In this document: in pieces, positions 1 through 8,107 of the stretch
Numbering within the stretch: the first letter of the stretch is position 1
How the letters are laid out: each line of letters begins with the position of its first letter
Source: Pseudonocardiales bacterium
GTDB taxonomy: Bacteria > Actinomycetota > Actinomycetes > Mycobacteriales > Jatrophihabitantaceae
DNA length: 35,973 nt
Assembly: GCA_030840445.1 (NCBI GenBank)
Contig: JAVEEN010000075.1
Coordinates: 1 to 35,973 of the forward strand
Reading direction: 5' to 3'
The notes under the pieces: generated by a model
What the model saw: only the letters and a program-made list of their open reading frames with translations
Databases searched by the model: none
Told to the model about the DNA's origin: nothing
Made by a program: the position numbers and the translations under genes

Positions 1-72
1 GACTTCGGTGACGAGTTCGAGTTCGGACTCACCCTGATCCTTGACGCGCTGGCTACCTTGATCCGAGTTTGA
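1..72 (+). CDS. C-terminal end of a TetR/AcrR-type regulator (partial)
   Basis: Frame 1 is open from the first base and ends at TGA 70-72, giving 23 residues with the core FEFGLTLILDALATLI. A run of this kind (FEFGL-x-LLLDGL) is typical of the last helix of many TetR/AcrR regulators in actinomycetes. The rest of the gene lies outside the window, so its DNA-binding domain and target cannot be judged. It reads in the same direction as the LacI-type gene that follows, about 225 bases downstream. The call rests on one short motif and could be wrong. Confidence 0.5.
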   Translation, partial: DFGDEFEFGLTLILDALATLIRV

Positions 73-79
73 GTAAATT

Positions 80-87
80 CACTAAAC
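80..87. promoter_or_regulatory. Possible half-site of the upstream LacI-type operator
   Basis: CACTAAAC here repeats the left half of the perfect palindrome at 234-249, about 155 bases downstream. LacI-family proteins often bind two sites and loop the DNA between them, so this may be an auxiliary site. An 8-mer match alone is weak evidence. Confidence 0.25.
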
Positions 88-233
88 ACGGCAGAGGTTC
101 GCAGCGCCCGACTAGGCGAGGAAATTAGCGGCTTTGGTCGACCTATTTCCGTTGCCCGCGATTCGGCCAGCAGCCTGCCACCTCCGCTACCGGTGCAAGA
201 CAGCCGCTGAGTTGCGCACTATTGCGCTCCCAT

Positions 234-249
234 CACTAAACGTTTAGTG
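234..249. promoter_or_regulatory. Perfect 16-bp palindrome, likely LacI-family operator
   Basis: CACTAAACGTTTAGTG equals its own reverse complement. An even palindrome with a central CG flanked by A/T-rich arms is the usual shape of LacI/PurR-family operators, whose hinge helices insert at the central CpG. It lies 48 bases upstream of the start codon of a LacI-family gene, so autoregulation, and control of the overlapping glycosidase gene, is the natural reading. The site and position are seen; the binding is inferred. Confidence 0.7.
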
Positions 250-284
250 TCTGGCACCGGTGTCTGGCACCGATGCCAGACACC
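247..284. repeat. 13-bp tandem repeat merging into an 11-bp-arm hairpin in the LacI gene leader
   Basis: GTGTCTGGCACCG occurs twice head to tail (247-259, 260-272). The second copy then forms a perfect inverted repeat, GGTGTCTGGCA / CCGA / TGCCAGACACC (259-284). It ends five bases before the GGAGG ribosome-binding site. It could be a second operator or an RNA stem-loop that affects translation of the LacI gene; the sequence does not decide. Confidence 0.6.
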
Positions 285-297
285 AGATGGAGGCGAA

Positions 298-1344
298 ATG
301 GTAACCCTCGCGCAGGTGGCGGTCCTCGCGCAGGTTTCGACTACGACTGTCTCACGCGTGCTGTCCGACGACCCGGGACTATCGGTACCGGAACTCACGC
401 GCCAGCGGGTCGAGGACGCCGCGCACACGCTGGATTACCAGCCGAGAGCTCGGCGCGGACCCGCGCACGCGCACCGAGGTGGCCGTGGCCGCTCGGTCCT
501 GCATACGGCGGCTGTTGTCTACAGCTTCTCGCCTGAGGAAGAGACTCGCGACCCCTATTACAGCGCCATCCGCCTGGGCCTCGAACGGGAAGCGCACCAA
601 CAGGGAATCATCCTTCATACCGTGCCATTCCAGCGCGGCACCGGGCTGCGGCTACCTGATGAGCCACATCTCATTGCCGTTGGTCGGGTCGCAATCGACG
701 CCACGGTTGCTTCGATGTCCGCCAAGCAGGTACTCATCACGGTCGATGACGAACCCGCCGGTGGCGGTGTCGACTCCGTAACCGTTGACCTTGCTGCAGC
801 AACGAGAACCGTGCTCGACCACTTGCTGACGCGCGGACATCGACGGATCGGCTTCATCGGCGGCGCAGCGGATGGTCTCGTGGACGCTCGTCAGGCCGAG
901 TTCGAGCGCTACATGTCCGCGCACGGTCTCCTCGACGCCAGCTGTGTCCTCATCGGCCAGTGGTCGCCGGAGTCACCGCAGTCTGGGTACGACCTGATGG
1001 CTCAAGCGATCGAGAGAGATCTCCGCTGCAGCGCGTACTTCATCGCCAGCGACCCCCTTGCCGCGGCCGCTATGAAGGCACTCGCAGACCGCGGCATTGG
1101 CGTTCCCGCGGACGTCGCGATTATCGGCTTCGACGACAATCCGGTAAGCGCCTGGCTGCACCCCGCATTGACCACGGTCGCCGTCCCGTCAGCGCAAATG
1201 GGCAGATCGGCAATCGATCTGCTTCGCCAACGCCAAGAGGGTCGGAAAGTTCCCCTGAAAATCATTGTTCCAACGACCCTGATTATCCGAGATAGCTCGG
1301 GTCCAAAGGATCCGCCTAACACGCCTGCAGGAGGCCGAAGGTGA
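298..1344 (+). CDS. LacI-family transcriptional regulator
   Basis: This 348-residue protein has the standard LacI plan. An N-terminal helix-turn-helix and hinge fill residues 1-50 (VTLAQVAVLAQVSTTTVSRVL, then LDYQP), followed by a periplasmic-binding-protein-like effector domain with RGHRRIGFIGG and a closing AIIGFDDNPVSAWL...TTV block. The ORF track starts at GTG 247, but that codon lies in the operator palindrome. ATG 298 follows GGAGG with good spacing and begins exactly at the HTH, so I use it. Its end overlaps the GTG of the next gene by four bases (GTGA), implying translational coupling and local control of a carbohydrate-active enzyme by a sugar effector. The effector is unknown. The central part is R/H-rich (RRGPAHAHRGGRGR), a somewhat unusual linker after the hinge. 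Confidence 0.92.
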   Translation: MVTLAQVAVLAQVSTTTVSRVLSDDPGLSVPELTRQRVEDAAHTLDYQPRARRGPAHAHRGGRGRSVLHTAAVVYSFSPEEETRDPYYSAIRLGLEREAHQQGIILHTVPFQRGTGLRLPDEPHLIAVGRVAIDATVASMSAKQVLITVDDEPAGGGVDSVTVDLAAATRTVLDHLLTRGHRRIGFIGGAADGLVDARQAEFERYMSAHGLLDASCVLIGQWSPESPQSGYDLMAQAIERDLRCSAYFIASDPLAAAAMKALADRGIGVPADVAIIGFDDNPVSAWLHPALTTVAVPSAQMGRSAIDLLRQRQEGRKVPLKIIVPTTLIIRDSSGPKDPPNTPAGGRR

Positions 1345-4172
1345 CGTCCAAGTCAGCAAGCATCGCACGTGCGAGATTTCGTCTGCTGTGTTTGGCCGCC
1401 CTCGTGGCGCTCATTGTCGTGGGTAGCCAGACTGTTTTGGTCACCACGCAGGCTCATGCTGCGCTACCGACGTTAGCTAACCCCGGATTCGAAAGCGGGC
1501 AGAGCGGATGGAGCTTCGGCCCCAATGCAGGCGTGACCGGCACCAACGTTCACTCCGGGCGCCAGGCTGGGTACATCAACGCTGGAGGAGGTTCGATCTC
1601 TCAGACGCTCACGGCCGACGCCGACCGGGTCCTAGAGGTAAGCGCTTGGGTTTCGACGAGCGGACCGGGCGCTAGCCTCAGTGCCGCTGTCGGATCCGCC
1701 GCACCGGCGCAGCAGGTCCTTGGCGTCCAGTCGACCTACCAACAGATCAAGCTCGCCGGCATCAACGTCAAGAAGGGCGAGACCGTCACGGTGGCGTTTG
1801 GCGCGCCGACTGGCGGAGCAATCACGATAGATGACGTACAGCTCGACCGCGACGGTGCGAGCGCAATTCCCAACCCCGCCCTGGTCATCGGAGCAGTACG
1901 CATCGCGGCCAGCAGCGGAGGTTGCATCGACGGCGGGTCTACCGATAGCCGGCCTGCCCCCGTGCGGCTGGCAAGCTGCGGCCTAGTATCACCAACGCAG
2001 TTATGGCGCGTCCTCAACACCTCCGCGACACCTCGCGCGACCGGCGCCGCGCAGCAGTTCCTCAACGTCGGTACCGGACGCTGTCTTGCTGTAGCCGGCA
2101 GCAGCCCGTCGCCGGGCGCGCGGATGGTCACCACCTCCTGCCAGCCCGCAGCGTCACCTGAGCAGCTGTTCACGGCCGCGACTATCGGCGACTTCGGTCA
2201 GGTGATGCCGGCCAACAGCACTCTCTGCGTCGATGCGAAGGGAACCGGTCTTACGCAGCAGGCGTGCTCAGACAGCGCGGCTCAACAATGGCGCCTCGAT
2301 GACGGCGGCCTCTCGCTGGTGAACTCCGGCTTCGAGAACGGAACGACGGGATGGACATTCACCGGCAACACCGGCGTGGTTGCGATCAATGCTCACACAG
2401 GTCACGGAGCCGCCGAGCTCGCTTCCGCGGCAGACAGTCTCGACCAAACCGTGACCTCCGTCGGCGGCGTCCTGCAGCTCGCCGCTTGGATATCTAGCAC
2501 CGGTCCGGATGCGAATATGACCGTACGGGTCAATGGAAGCGTTGCCGCGGCACTGCGCATTCCGACTTGGAACGGGTACCAGCGCTACTCCGTTGGAGGC
2601 ATCGATACCCGCGCAGGAGACCGCGTAGAGGTTCAGTTCAGCGGCGCATCCAGCGGTCGGACGGACATCGACGACGTATACCTCGATGCCGACCACGCCG
2701 AGATTACCGTGAGTTCGTCGGATCAGACCGCAACCGATCTCTTCACCTGGGCAAAGGCCCAGGCAAACAACTGGGTGATTCAAGACGGCGCGTCCGGACC
2801 CCTGAACGTCGACGAACGCAACCCCTCAGGCACGGGCACCGGCACCTACCGGGCCAGTTACTGGGCCGGATACAAATATCGGACCGGCTTCTACGGCCGT
2901 GACACAGCGCATCAAGTCATCGGCGCACATCTGCTCGGCCTCGATCTCGAGAACAAGAACATGCTTCGCGCGCTCATCGCCTCGGCGACCCCGGCTCGGG
3001 GCGGATATCCGGTCTGGTCGATAAACTTCGACACCAGCACCCCGCTTGCCATCGACTACAAATCCGACACGAATTTCGTCCGCGAACTGCCGACCGTGTT
3101 TGAACTCGTTCAGAAGAGTGATGAAGCCTTCCAATGGACGGGCGATAAGGACTATGTCCTGAGCAACACGATGTGGAGCTACTACCTCAACGCAGTCTCA
3201 GCATTCATCGCTAGCCACAACGGACGGATCCCTAACGGCCAAGTTCAGGTTGCCGAAGGCACCGACGGGAACATCTTCGACTCCGTAGCGAGTTACAACG
3301 AAAACGGCGCCACTCTCATTGAGGCCGGCGACGCGATCGCCTCTCAATACCAGGCTTACCTCTCGTTCGCCGATCTCGCCGCAGCTCGCGGCGACCTGGC
3401 GACCTCGAGTACGTACAAGGCACGTGCGGGTTCGCTGCGGGTCTACTTCAACAGTTCATGGAGCAAGTATCCGGGAACGACTGATCTGGTCCGGGGCTAC
3501 CAGCTCGCGAACGGACAGCCCGTGGCTGTCCTGGGGTGGGGCAAGGAGAACAGCATCTTCATGCCGCTCAAGGGCATCGTTGCCGCAGGCTCCGGTCTCG
3601 ACTCGTACCTGGCTGCCATCGACGCGAACGAGACCGATCCGGCCCAGCAGTCCCCGAACATCGAGGCCCTGACCTACTTGCCCGACACCTTCTTCGCCAA
3701 CGAGCAAAACGACCTGGCCTGGAAGTGGATGCAGTACATCTACGCCCACCGTGCCGCGCCCCATGTGAACGCCCGACAAGGAGCGAACGGCACGTATCCA
3801 GAAGTGTCCTTCACCCTCGTATCCCAGACGATTACGGGACTGCTCGGTCTTACTCCCTCAGCGTCGGCAACCAGCTTGACCACGCAATCGCGTCTACCGA
3901 GCGGGATGTCATGGTTGAAAGCCGATAACGTCCCCATCGGTGCGGATCGCGTATCCGTCCGCCAGGAACAATATGATCGATCCACCCTGACGAACTCTTC
4001 CGGGCCCACCACACTGTCCTGGACCGTACGTTTCGATGGCGCACATCGAACCATCGACATCAATGGTTCACACATACCGGCCCGGCAGACACGACTCGGC
4101 GACGGGACCCTGGTCTCGGAGGTGACGGTCTCCGTGGGACCCGGCCAGTCGGTTACCGCAGTGGCACGCTGA
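1341..4172 (+). CDS. Secreted modular protein: two CBM-like domains, ricin-type lectin, six-hairpin glycosidase-like domain
   Basis: The 943-residue product starts with a signal peptide: basic N-terminus, hydrophobic core, probable cleavage after AHA near residue 40. Next come a jelly-roll carbohydrate-binding-like module (about 44-175, NPGFESGQSGW ... ITIDDVQLD), a ricin-type beta-trefoil (about 185-325, QxW-like repeats TQLW, EQLF, QQWR) and a second NSGFENGTTGW module (about 328-455). The region from about 460 to 850 (YRTGFYGRDTAHQVIGAHLLGL, EALTYLPDTFF) resembles (alpha/alpha)6-barrel, six-hairpin glycosidases. I cannot name the GH family or the catalytic acids with confidence. A beta-rich C-terminal segment ends the protein. 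The GTG start overlaps the LacI stop by four bases and follows AGGAGG. A role in extracellular glycan or glycoside breakdown under LacI control is inferred. Confidence 0.75.
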   Translation: MTSKSASIARARFRLLCLAALVALIVVGSQTVLVTTQAHAALPTLANPGFESGQSGWSFGPNAGVTGTNVHSGRQAGYINAGGGSISQTLTADADRVLEVSAWVSTSGPGASLSAAVGSAAPAQQVLGVQSTYQQIKLAGINVKKGETVTVAFGAPTGGAITIDDVQLDRDGASAIPNPALVIGAVRIAASSGGCIDGGSTDSRPAPVRLASCGLVSPTQLWRVLNTSATPRATGAAQQFLNVGTGRCLAVAGSSPSPGARMVTTSCQPAASPEQLFTAATIGDFGQVMPANSTLCVDAKGTGLTQQACSDSAAQQWRLDDGGLSLVNSGFENGTTGWTFTGNTGVVAINAHTGHGAAELASAADSLDQTVTSVGGVLQLAAWISSTGPDANMTVRVNGSVAAALRIPTWNGYQRYSVGGIDTRAGDRVEVQFSGASSGRTDIDDVYLDADHAEITVSSSDQTATDLFTWAKAQANNWVIQDGASGPLNVDERNPSGTGTGTYRASYWAGYKYRTGFYGRDTAHQVIGAHLLGLDLENKNMLRALIASATPARGGYPVWSINFDTSTPLAIDYKSDTNFVRELPTVFELVQKSDEAFQWTGDKDYVLSNTMWSYYLNAVSAFIASHNGRIPNGQVQVAEGTDGNIFDSVASYNENGATLIEAGDAIASQYQAYLSFADLAAARGDLATSSTYKARAGSLRVYFNSSWSKYPGTTDLVRGYQLANGQPVAVLGWGKENSIFMPLKGIVAAGSGLDSYLAAIDANETDPAQQSPNIEALTYLPDTFFANEQNDLAWKWMQYIYAHRAAPHVNARQGANGTYPEVSFTLVSQTITGLLGLTPSASATSLTTQSRLPSGMSWLKADNVPIGADRVSVRQEQYDRSTLTNSSGPTTLSWTVRFDGAHRTIDINGSHIPARQTRLGDGTLVSEVTVSVGPGQSVTAVAR

Positions 4173-4223
4173 GCTTGCAGATCCTCCCGCCGGCCGTTCC
4201 ACTCACCACCACCCGCCGCGTAC

Positions 4224-5072
4224 TCAGCCCAGCACACGCAAGTTTGACGGTGCCTGGGCCGGCGGGCCCGCTGCAACCGTGGCGGCGATCGAATCGACGG
4301 ACCAGTCCGGCGGCGTCTGCAGCGCGACCGGGTGTGCTATCTGCAGCACTTCGAGGGTGGCGCCGTCGAAACTCAGAACCTGGCCGTTCAAAGCCGCCGA
4401 TCGATCGTCGAGCAGATACTCCATCAGCGGCGCGATTTCCTCCGGTGATCGGGCGCCGGGCTTCGGCGTTCCGCGCACGACGCTCATCCGGGTCATGGCC
4501 CGAGGGCGGATGCAGTTGACGCGGATCCCGGTGCCCTCGACCTCGATAGCCCAGCTGTAAGTCAGTGACAGGATCGCGCCCTTGGTAGCCGCATAGACCG
4601 ATGAGCCTCCTAGACCCTGGGCCGAACTCGAGGTGGTCGTGATCAGCACACCCGCGCCGGCCTTTCCGAAATTGCGAAGCGCATGGATCCCGACATGCAT
4701 GGTGCCGATCAGATTGCTGTCGACGCTGATCCGGATCGGCTCCGGCGTTTCATCCACCACCGGGGTGATGTGATAGACGCCCGCATTCGAGACCACACCG
4801 TGCAGCCAGCCGTACTCGTCGACGGCTCTGGCTATCAGCTGCTCGGCGAAGTCCCAGTCGGTGACCGAGCCGACGACCGCGATCGCGGTGCCGCCCGCGG
4901 CCAGGATCTCCTCGCGCACCTCCGTTACCACCTCGTCGCAGTCGTTGACGACCATGTTGGCACCGAGTCCGGCCAGATGAAGGGCGTAACTGCGGCCCAA
5001 TCCGCGGCCGGCGCCGGTGATGACGATCGGCTTGCCGCGCAGGCCATCCTGTTGTGCGGGTCGAGACATCAT
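4224..5072 (-). CDS. Short-chain dehydrogenase/reductase (SDR)
   Basis: A 282-residue classical SDR. The Rossmann glycine motif TGAGRGLG lies near residue 20, the NAG motif follows in VVSNAGVYH, and the catalytic Ser/Tyr/Lys are in TTTSSSAQGLGGSSVYAATK. The residues after the second strand (VVNDCDE) put an acidic residue near the cofactor ribose, which favours NAD+ over NADP+. The C-terminus (NGQVLSFDGATLEVLQIAHP) is nearer to multifunctional-enzyme/3-hydroxyacyl-CoA-type SDRs than to the usual DGG ending. It is the last gene of the minus-strand operon, and its ATG overlaps the hydrolase stop (ATGA). A hydroxyl-to-ketone step on the imported substrate or a CoA ester is likely; the substrate is unknown. 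Confidence 0.9.
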   Translation of the reverse strand: MMSRPAQQDGLRGKPIVITGAGRGLGRSYALHLAGLGANMVVNDCDEVVTEVREEILAAGGTAIAVVGSVTDWDFAEQLIARAVDEYGWLHGVVSNAGVYHITPVVDETPEPIRISVDSNLIGTMHVGIHALRNFGKAGAGVLITTTSSSAQGLGGSSVYAATKGAILSLTYSWAIEVEGTGIRVNCIRPRAMTRMSVVRGTPKPGARSPEEIAPLMEYLLDDRSAALNGQVLSFDGATLEVLQIAHPVALQTPPDWSVDSIAATVAAGPPAQAPSNLRVLG

Positions 5073-6244
5073 GCTCCTCCGGAACGGTGTCGACGGACGG
5101 CGGAATAGGCGGCCTCGACGAGGGCCACGATGCTGGGATCGTTCCAGCCGACGGCGGTCATCCGGCTACGCGTAACGGCGAAGCCCGCGCCGAGGTCGGC
5201 GTCGGCCCAGGCGATCGAGCCGCCTGCTCCCGGGTGACCGAAGCGACCAGGCCCGCCGTCCAGGGGCGGACCGAGCGGCGCCTCGGTCGAGCCGGAAACC
5301 CAGAACCCGAGTCCGCGAGCCACCGCGCGGCCGGTAACCGTGTCGGTCCGCTGCTCCCACACCTGACCCGCCCGGCGCGCCCAGCTGCGCTGGTCCAGCA
5401 CCGCCAGCCTCCCGTAGATGCGTGCCATAGCGGCAGCGGTGCCGATGCCGCCGGCACCCGGCAGGCATGCCTGCCGGACGTCGGACCTGCCGTACACCTC
5501 GGGGCCGGTGTCCAGGTGAGCTGGAATCGCCAGCCGGAACAGGCCCATGTCCTCGCGTGGGGCAGCATCCACCATCGCGACGAGCGATACCACGCGATCC
5601 TCGATGTCGACCGGAATCCCGAGCCAGAAGTCCGTCCCGCCGGCCGGTTCGCAGACCAGCCGCCGCACGAGGGTTGCGACGTCCTCGCCTGTTCCGGCGG
5701 CTAGTTTCAAGGCCTGGCCGGCCAGCCAGCCGTAGGTGTATGCGTGATAGCCGACCCTGCTGCCTGGTTCCCACATCGGCGCCATTGCGGCGAGGGCCCG
5801 CACCATGTGGTCCCAGTCGCACATCTGCTCGACGGTGGTGTCAGGCGGCATCTGGGGCAGTCCAGCGGTGTGCGTCAAGACGTGTCGCAGGCTCACCCGT
5901 GACTTGCCCGCGACTGCGAACTCCGGCCACAGCTTCGCGATCGGCTCATCGAGGCTGAGCGCACCGGTTTCCAGCAGCTCCGCGCAGGCCGCGGCGACGA
6001 CACCTTTGGTCGCCGAGAACAGCGGAAACAGGGATCTAGAATCCACCGGTCGCTGCCGTGCGATATCGGCCCAGCCGGCCGCAACGTCCACGATCTGCTT
6101 GCCGTCGACGACGGCGCTGACCTGCAGGCCGAGTTCACCGAACGTGCGGATACCCTTGCGCGCGGCTGTTTCGACGATGCCGTCCACATCGGCCAGCACG
6201 TCGGCGGGTACGGCATCCAGCTCGGCCTGCGTCATCGGCTGCAC
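5069..6244 (-). CDS. Serine hydrolase of the beta-lactamase/family VIII esterase fold
   Basis: This 391-residue protein has the SxxK nucleophile motif (SATK, S77/K80), the second-motif tyrosine in GYHAYTYGWLAGQ, and a C-terminal FGHPGAGGS block in place of KTG. This is the set seen in family VIII esterases and EstB-like serine hydrolases rather than true beta-lactamases. No signal peptide is seen, so it probably acts in the cytoplasm. The GTG start at 6244 follows AGGAG, which sits in the loop of a small ACCGC-TCCT-GCGGT inverted repeat. Lying between a transporter and an SDR, it may cleave an ester or lactone of the imported compound, possibly the product of the BVMO encoded across the divergent promoter. 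That link is inference. Confidence 0.85.
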   Translation of the reverse strand: MQPMTQAELDAVPADVLADVDGIVETAARKGIRTFGELGLQVSAVVDGKQIVDVAAGWADIARQRPVDSRSLFPLFSATKGVVAAACAELLETGALSLDEPIAKLWPEFAVAGKSRVSLRHVLTHTAGLPQMPPDTTVEQMCDWDHMVRALAAMAPMWEPGSRVGYHAYTYGWLAGQALKLAAGTGEDVATLVRRLVCEPAGGTDFWLGIPVDIEDRVVSLVAMVDAAPREDMGLFRLAIPAHLDTGPEVYGRSDVRQACLPGAGGIGTAAAMARIYGRLAVLDQRSWARRAGQVWEQRTDTVTGRAVARGLGFWVSGSTEAPLGPPLDGGPGRFGHPGAGGSIAWADADLGAGFAVTRSRMTAVGWNDPSIVALVEAAYSAVRRHRSGGA

Positions 6245-6361
6245 ACCGCTCCTGCGGTCATGCGAGTCGGCACCGGCTGCTCGCCGATGCCGGTGAACTG
6301 TTGCCGCACTTGCTCAATGTTCCTCCATCTGTGCCACCTGTGGCGTGTGCCAACTGCTGAA

Positions 6362-8107
6362 CTATTTGCCGATCGCCATCTCCTGCGCATTGGGATTGCC
6401 GATGGCGAGCCCGGATGTCAACTTCGAGAAGATGGCCAACGCGGCGCAGGCCATCGCGACGATGATGACGGCGAAGGCACCGGCCTCACAGATCGAGCCG
6501 TACTGCCATCTGTTGAACATGACCGGCGTCGCGACCTGGTAGCCGGGCCCGGACAGGAATACGACGAGCGACAGCTGCCGGATCGTAGCGAGAAACACGA
6601 ATGCGCCGCCTGCCAGCACTGTGGGCCACATGAGCGGCATGAGGATGCGTCGCAGCACCGTGGACTGGTTCGCCCCCGCAACTTGCGCAGCCTCCTCAAG
6701 CTCTTGGTGCAGGGCCACCACCCCGGCCTGGCCGTAACGCATGCCGTACGGCAGGTAGTGCACCACCAGCGCCAGCAGGACGATGTACTGGGTGCCATAG
6801 ATCCCGATGTTGACCGTCAAGTAGGTGCGCAACACCGCAAGGCCCAGCACGATAGCGGGAATCACGAGCGGCAGCGTTACCAGGAAGTCGACCGCACGGG
6901 TCAGCCCGCTACGCCGGCGCACCAGCAACCACGCGGCGAGGACCGTGATCAGCATGACGCAGACGGCGGATCCCACCGCGAGCACCATGCTGTGCCACAG
7001 TCCGTCGGTCACGTTCGGATCGTGCAGTACCGCCGAATACGTGCTCGTCGTGATGTGCTTGAACCCATCCAGACTCGGAACCTGGTACGCCTTGAGCAGC
7101 GAGGCCCACGCGATCATAGCGAGCGGGACGACCACCAACACCGGCACCGCGACCGCGAAGACGGCCGCCGGAAAGCGCCAGTTGCCCAGGTCCAGACGCG
7201 TCGGACGGTACGCCTTGCCACGGATCGTCCCGTAGCGCTGCGAGCGGGCAGTCGCCCGCTGGTAGTTGATCAGCCCGAGGACCGTGAAGATCATCATCAT
7301 GATCGAGAATGCGGACGCCGAGCCGTAGTCGGTGAAGCCGCTGTTGATGCGCGAGTAGATCTCGGTGCTCAGGACGCTGATATGGGCCGGCGAGCCGACC
7401 AGGGCCGGCACCTCGAACGACTCGGCGCTGATGATGAAGGACAGGAAGAGCGCCGCCAATAAGGCTGGGCGGATCAGCGGCAGGGTCACCTTGAAGATTG
7501 TCTTCGCGCGCGAAGCGCCGCTCATGGCCGCGGCCTCTTCGAGCCCGGGATCGGCCGCCCGCATCGCCGGAGCGATCAGCAGGAACATCACCGGCAGCAG
7601 CGTCATCGCCTGGATGAACACCATCGACCCCATCGTGTAGATCGGGAACTCCGAATCTCCACCGAAGACTCCGTGCCACATGGTGTTCAGCAGGCCGGAA
7701 CCCGGGCCCAGGAACAGCAGCCAGCCCATGCCCTGGATGAAGGTCGGCACCGCAAAGGACACGATCAGCAGTCCATAGACCGCCTTGCGTCCTGGCGTGT
7801 TCGTTCGTTCAACCAGCCACGCCAAGCCGGTCGCGAGCAGGACCGCAACTGCCGACGAGCCCACCGCAAAGATCGCGGTGTCCTTGAGCGAAAGGTAGGT
7901 GTATTTGTCGGTGAGGATGCCTCGGAAGTTCTCCCAGGTCGCATGACCGTCCTGCAGCGTCCGCCCGCTGGCGAACGAGGAGATGATCAGGATGACGACC
8001 GGCGGTATGACGAGCACCGCGATCAGCAGCAGCAGGACGAGCGCGAAACCCTTGGCCTTGATCGTGTTGACCAGCAGCGATCGGCGCCTGGCCATGGTGA
8101 TGGTCAT
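6362..8107 (-). CDS. ABC transporter permease, fused double-domain (Fbp/Afu-type)
   Basis: The 581-residue membrane protein carries two BPD_transp_1 halves, each about six helices with an EAA loop: EEAAAMSGASRAKTIFKVTLP in the first and EEAAQVAGANQSTVLRRILMP in the second. Fused permeases of this kind are characteristic of ferric-ion/thiamine/putrescine-like importers (FbpB/AfuB architecture). The start overlaps the ATPase stop by four bases. The gap to the downstream hydrolase is 117 bases with no obvious terminator, so one operon is likely. The fold is clear but does not reveal the substrate. With catabolic enzymes downstream, an organic substrate is at least as likely as iron. Confidence 0.92.
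   Translation of the reverse strand: MTITMARRRSLLVNTIKAKGFALVLLLLIAVLVIPPVVILIISSFASGRTLQDGHATWENFRGILTDKYTYLSLKDTAIFAVGSSAVAVLLATGLAWLVERTNTPGRKAVYGLLIVSFAVPTFIQGMGWLLFLGPGSGLLNTMWHGVFGGDSEFPIYTMGSMVFIQAMTLLPVMFLLIAPAMRAADPGLEEAAAMSGASRAKTIFKVTLPLIRPALLAALFLSFIISAESFEVPALVGSPAHISVLSTEIYSRINSGFTDYGSASAFSIMMMIFTVLGLINYQRATARSQRYGTIRGKAYRPTRLDLGNWRFPAAVFAVAVPVLVVVPLAMIAWASLLKAYQVPSLDGFKHITTSTYSAVLHDPNVTDGLWHSMVLAVGSAVCVMLITVLAAWLLVRRRSGLTRAVDFLVTLPLVIPAIVLGLAVLRTYLTVNIGIYGTQYIVLLALVVHYLPYGMRYGQAGVVALHQELEEAAQVAGANQSTVLRRILMPLMWPTVLAGGAFVFLATIRQLSLVVFLSGPGYQVATPVMFNRWQYGSICEAGAFAVIIVAMACAALAIFSKLTSGLAIGNPNAQEMAIGK

Noticed and set aside
4513-4518. Single GTTGAC or GTCAAC half-sites in genes (e.g. 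near 4513, 6816, 13978, 22935)
   Set aside because: No matching partner at six bases, and within coding sequence; counted as chance.
6260-7462. 400-residue plus-strand ORF rich in H, D, Q and R
   Set aside because: Composition typical of the reverse frame of a membrane protein; the permease on the other strand is clear.
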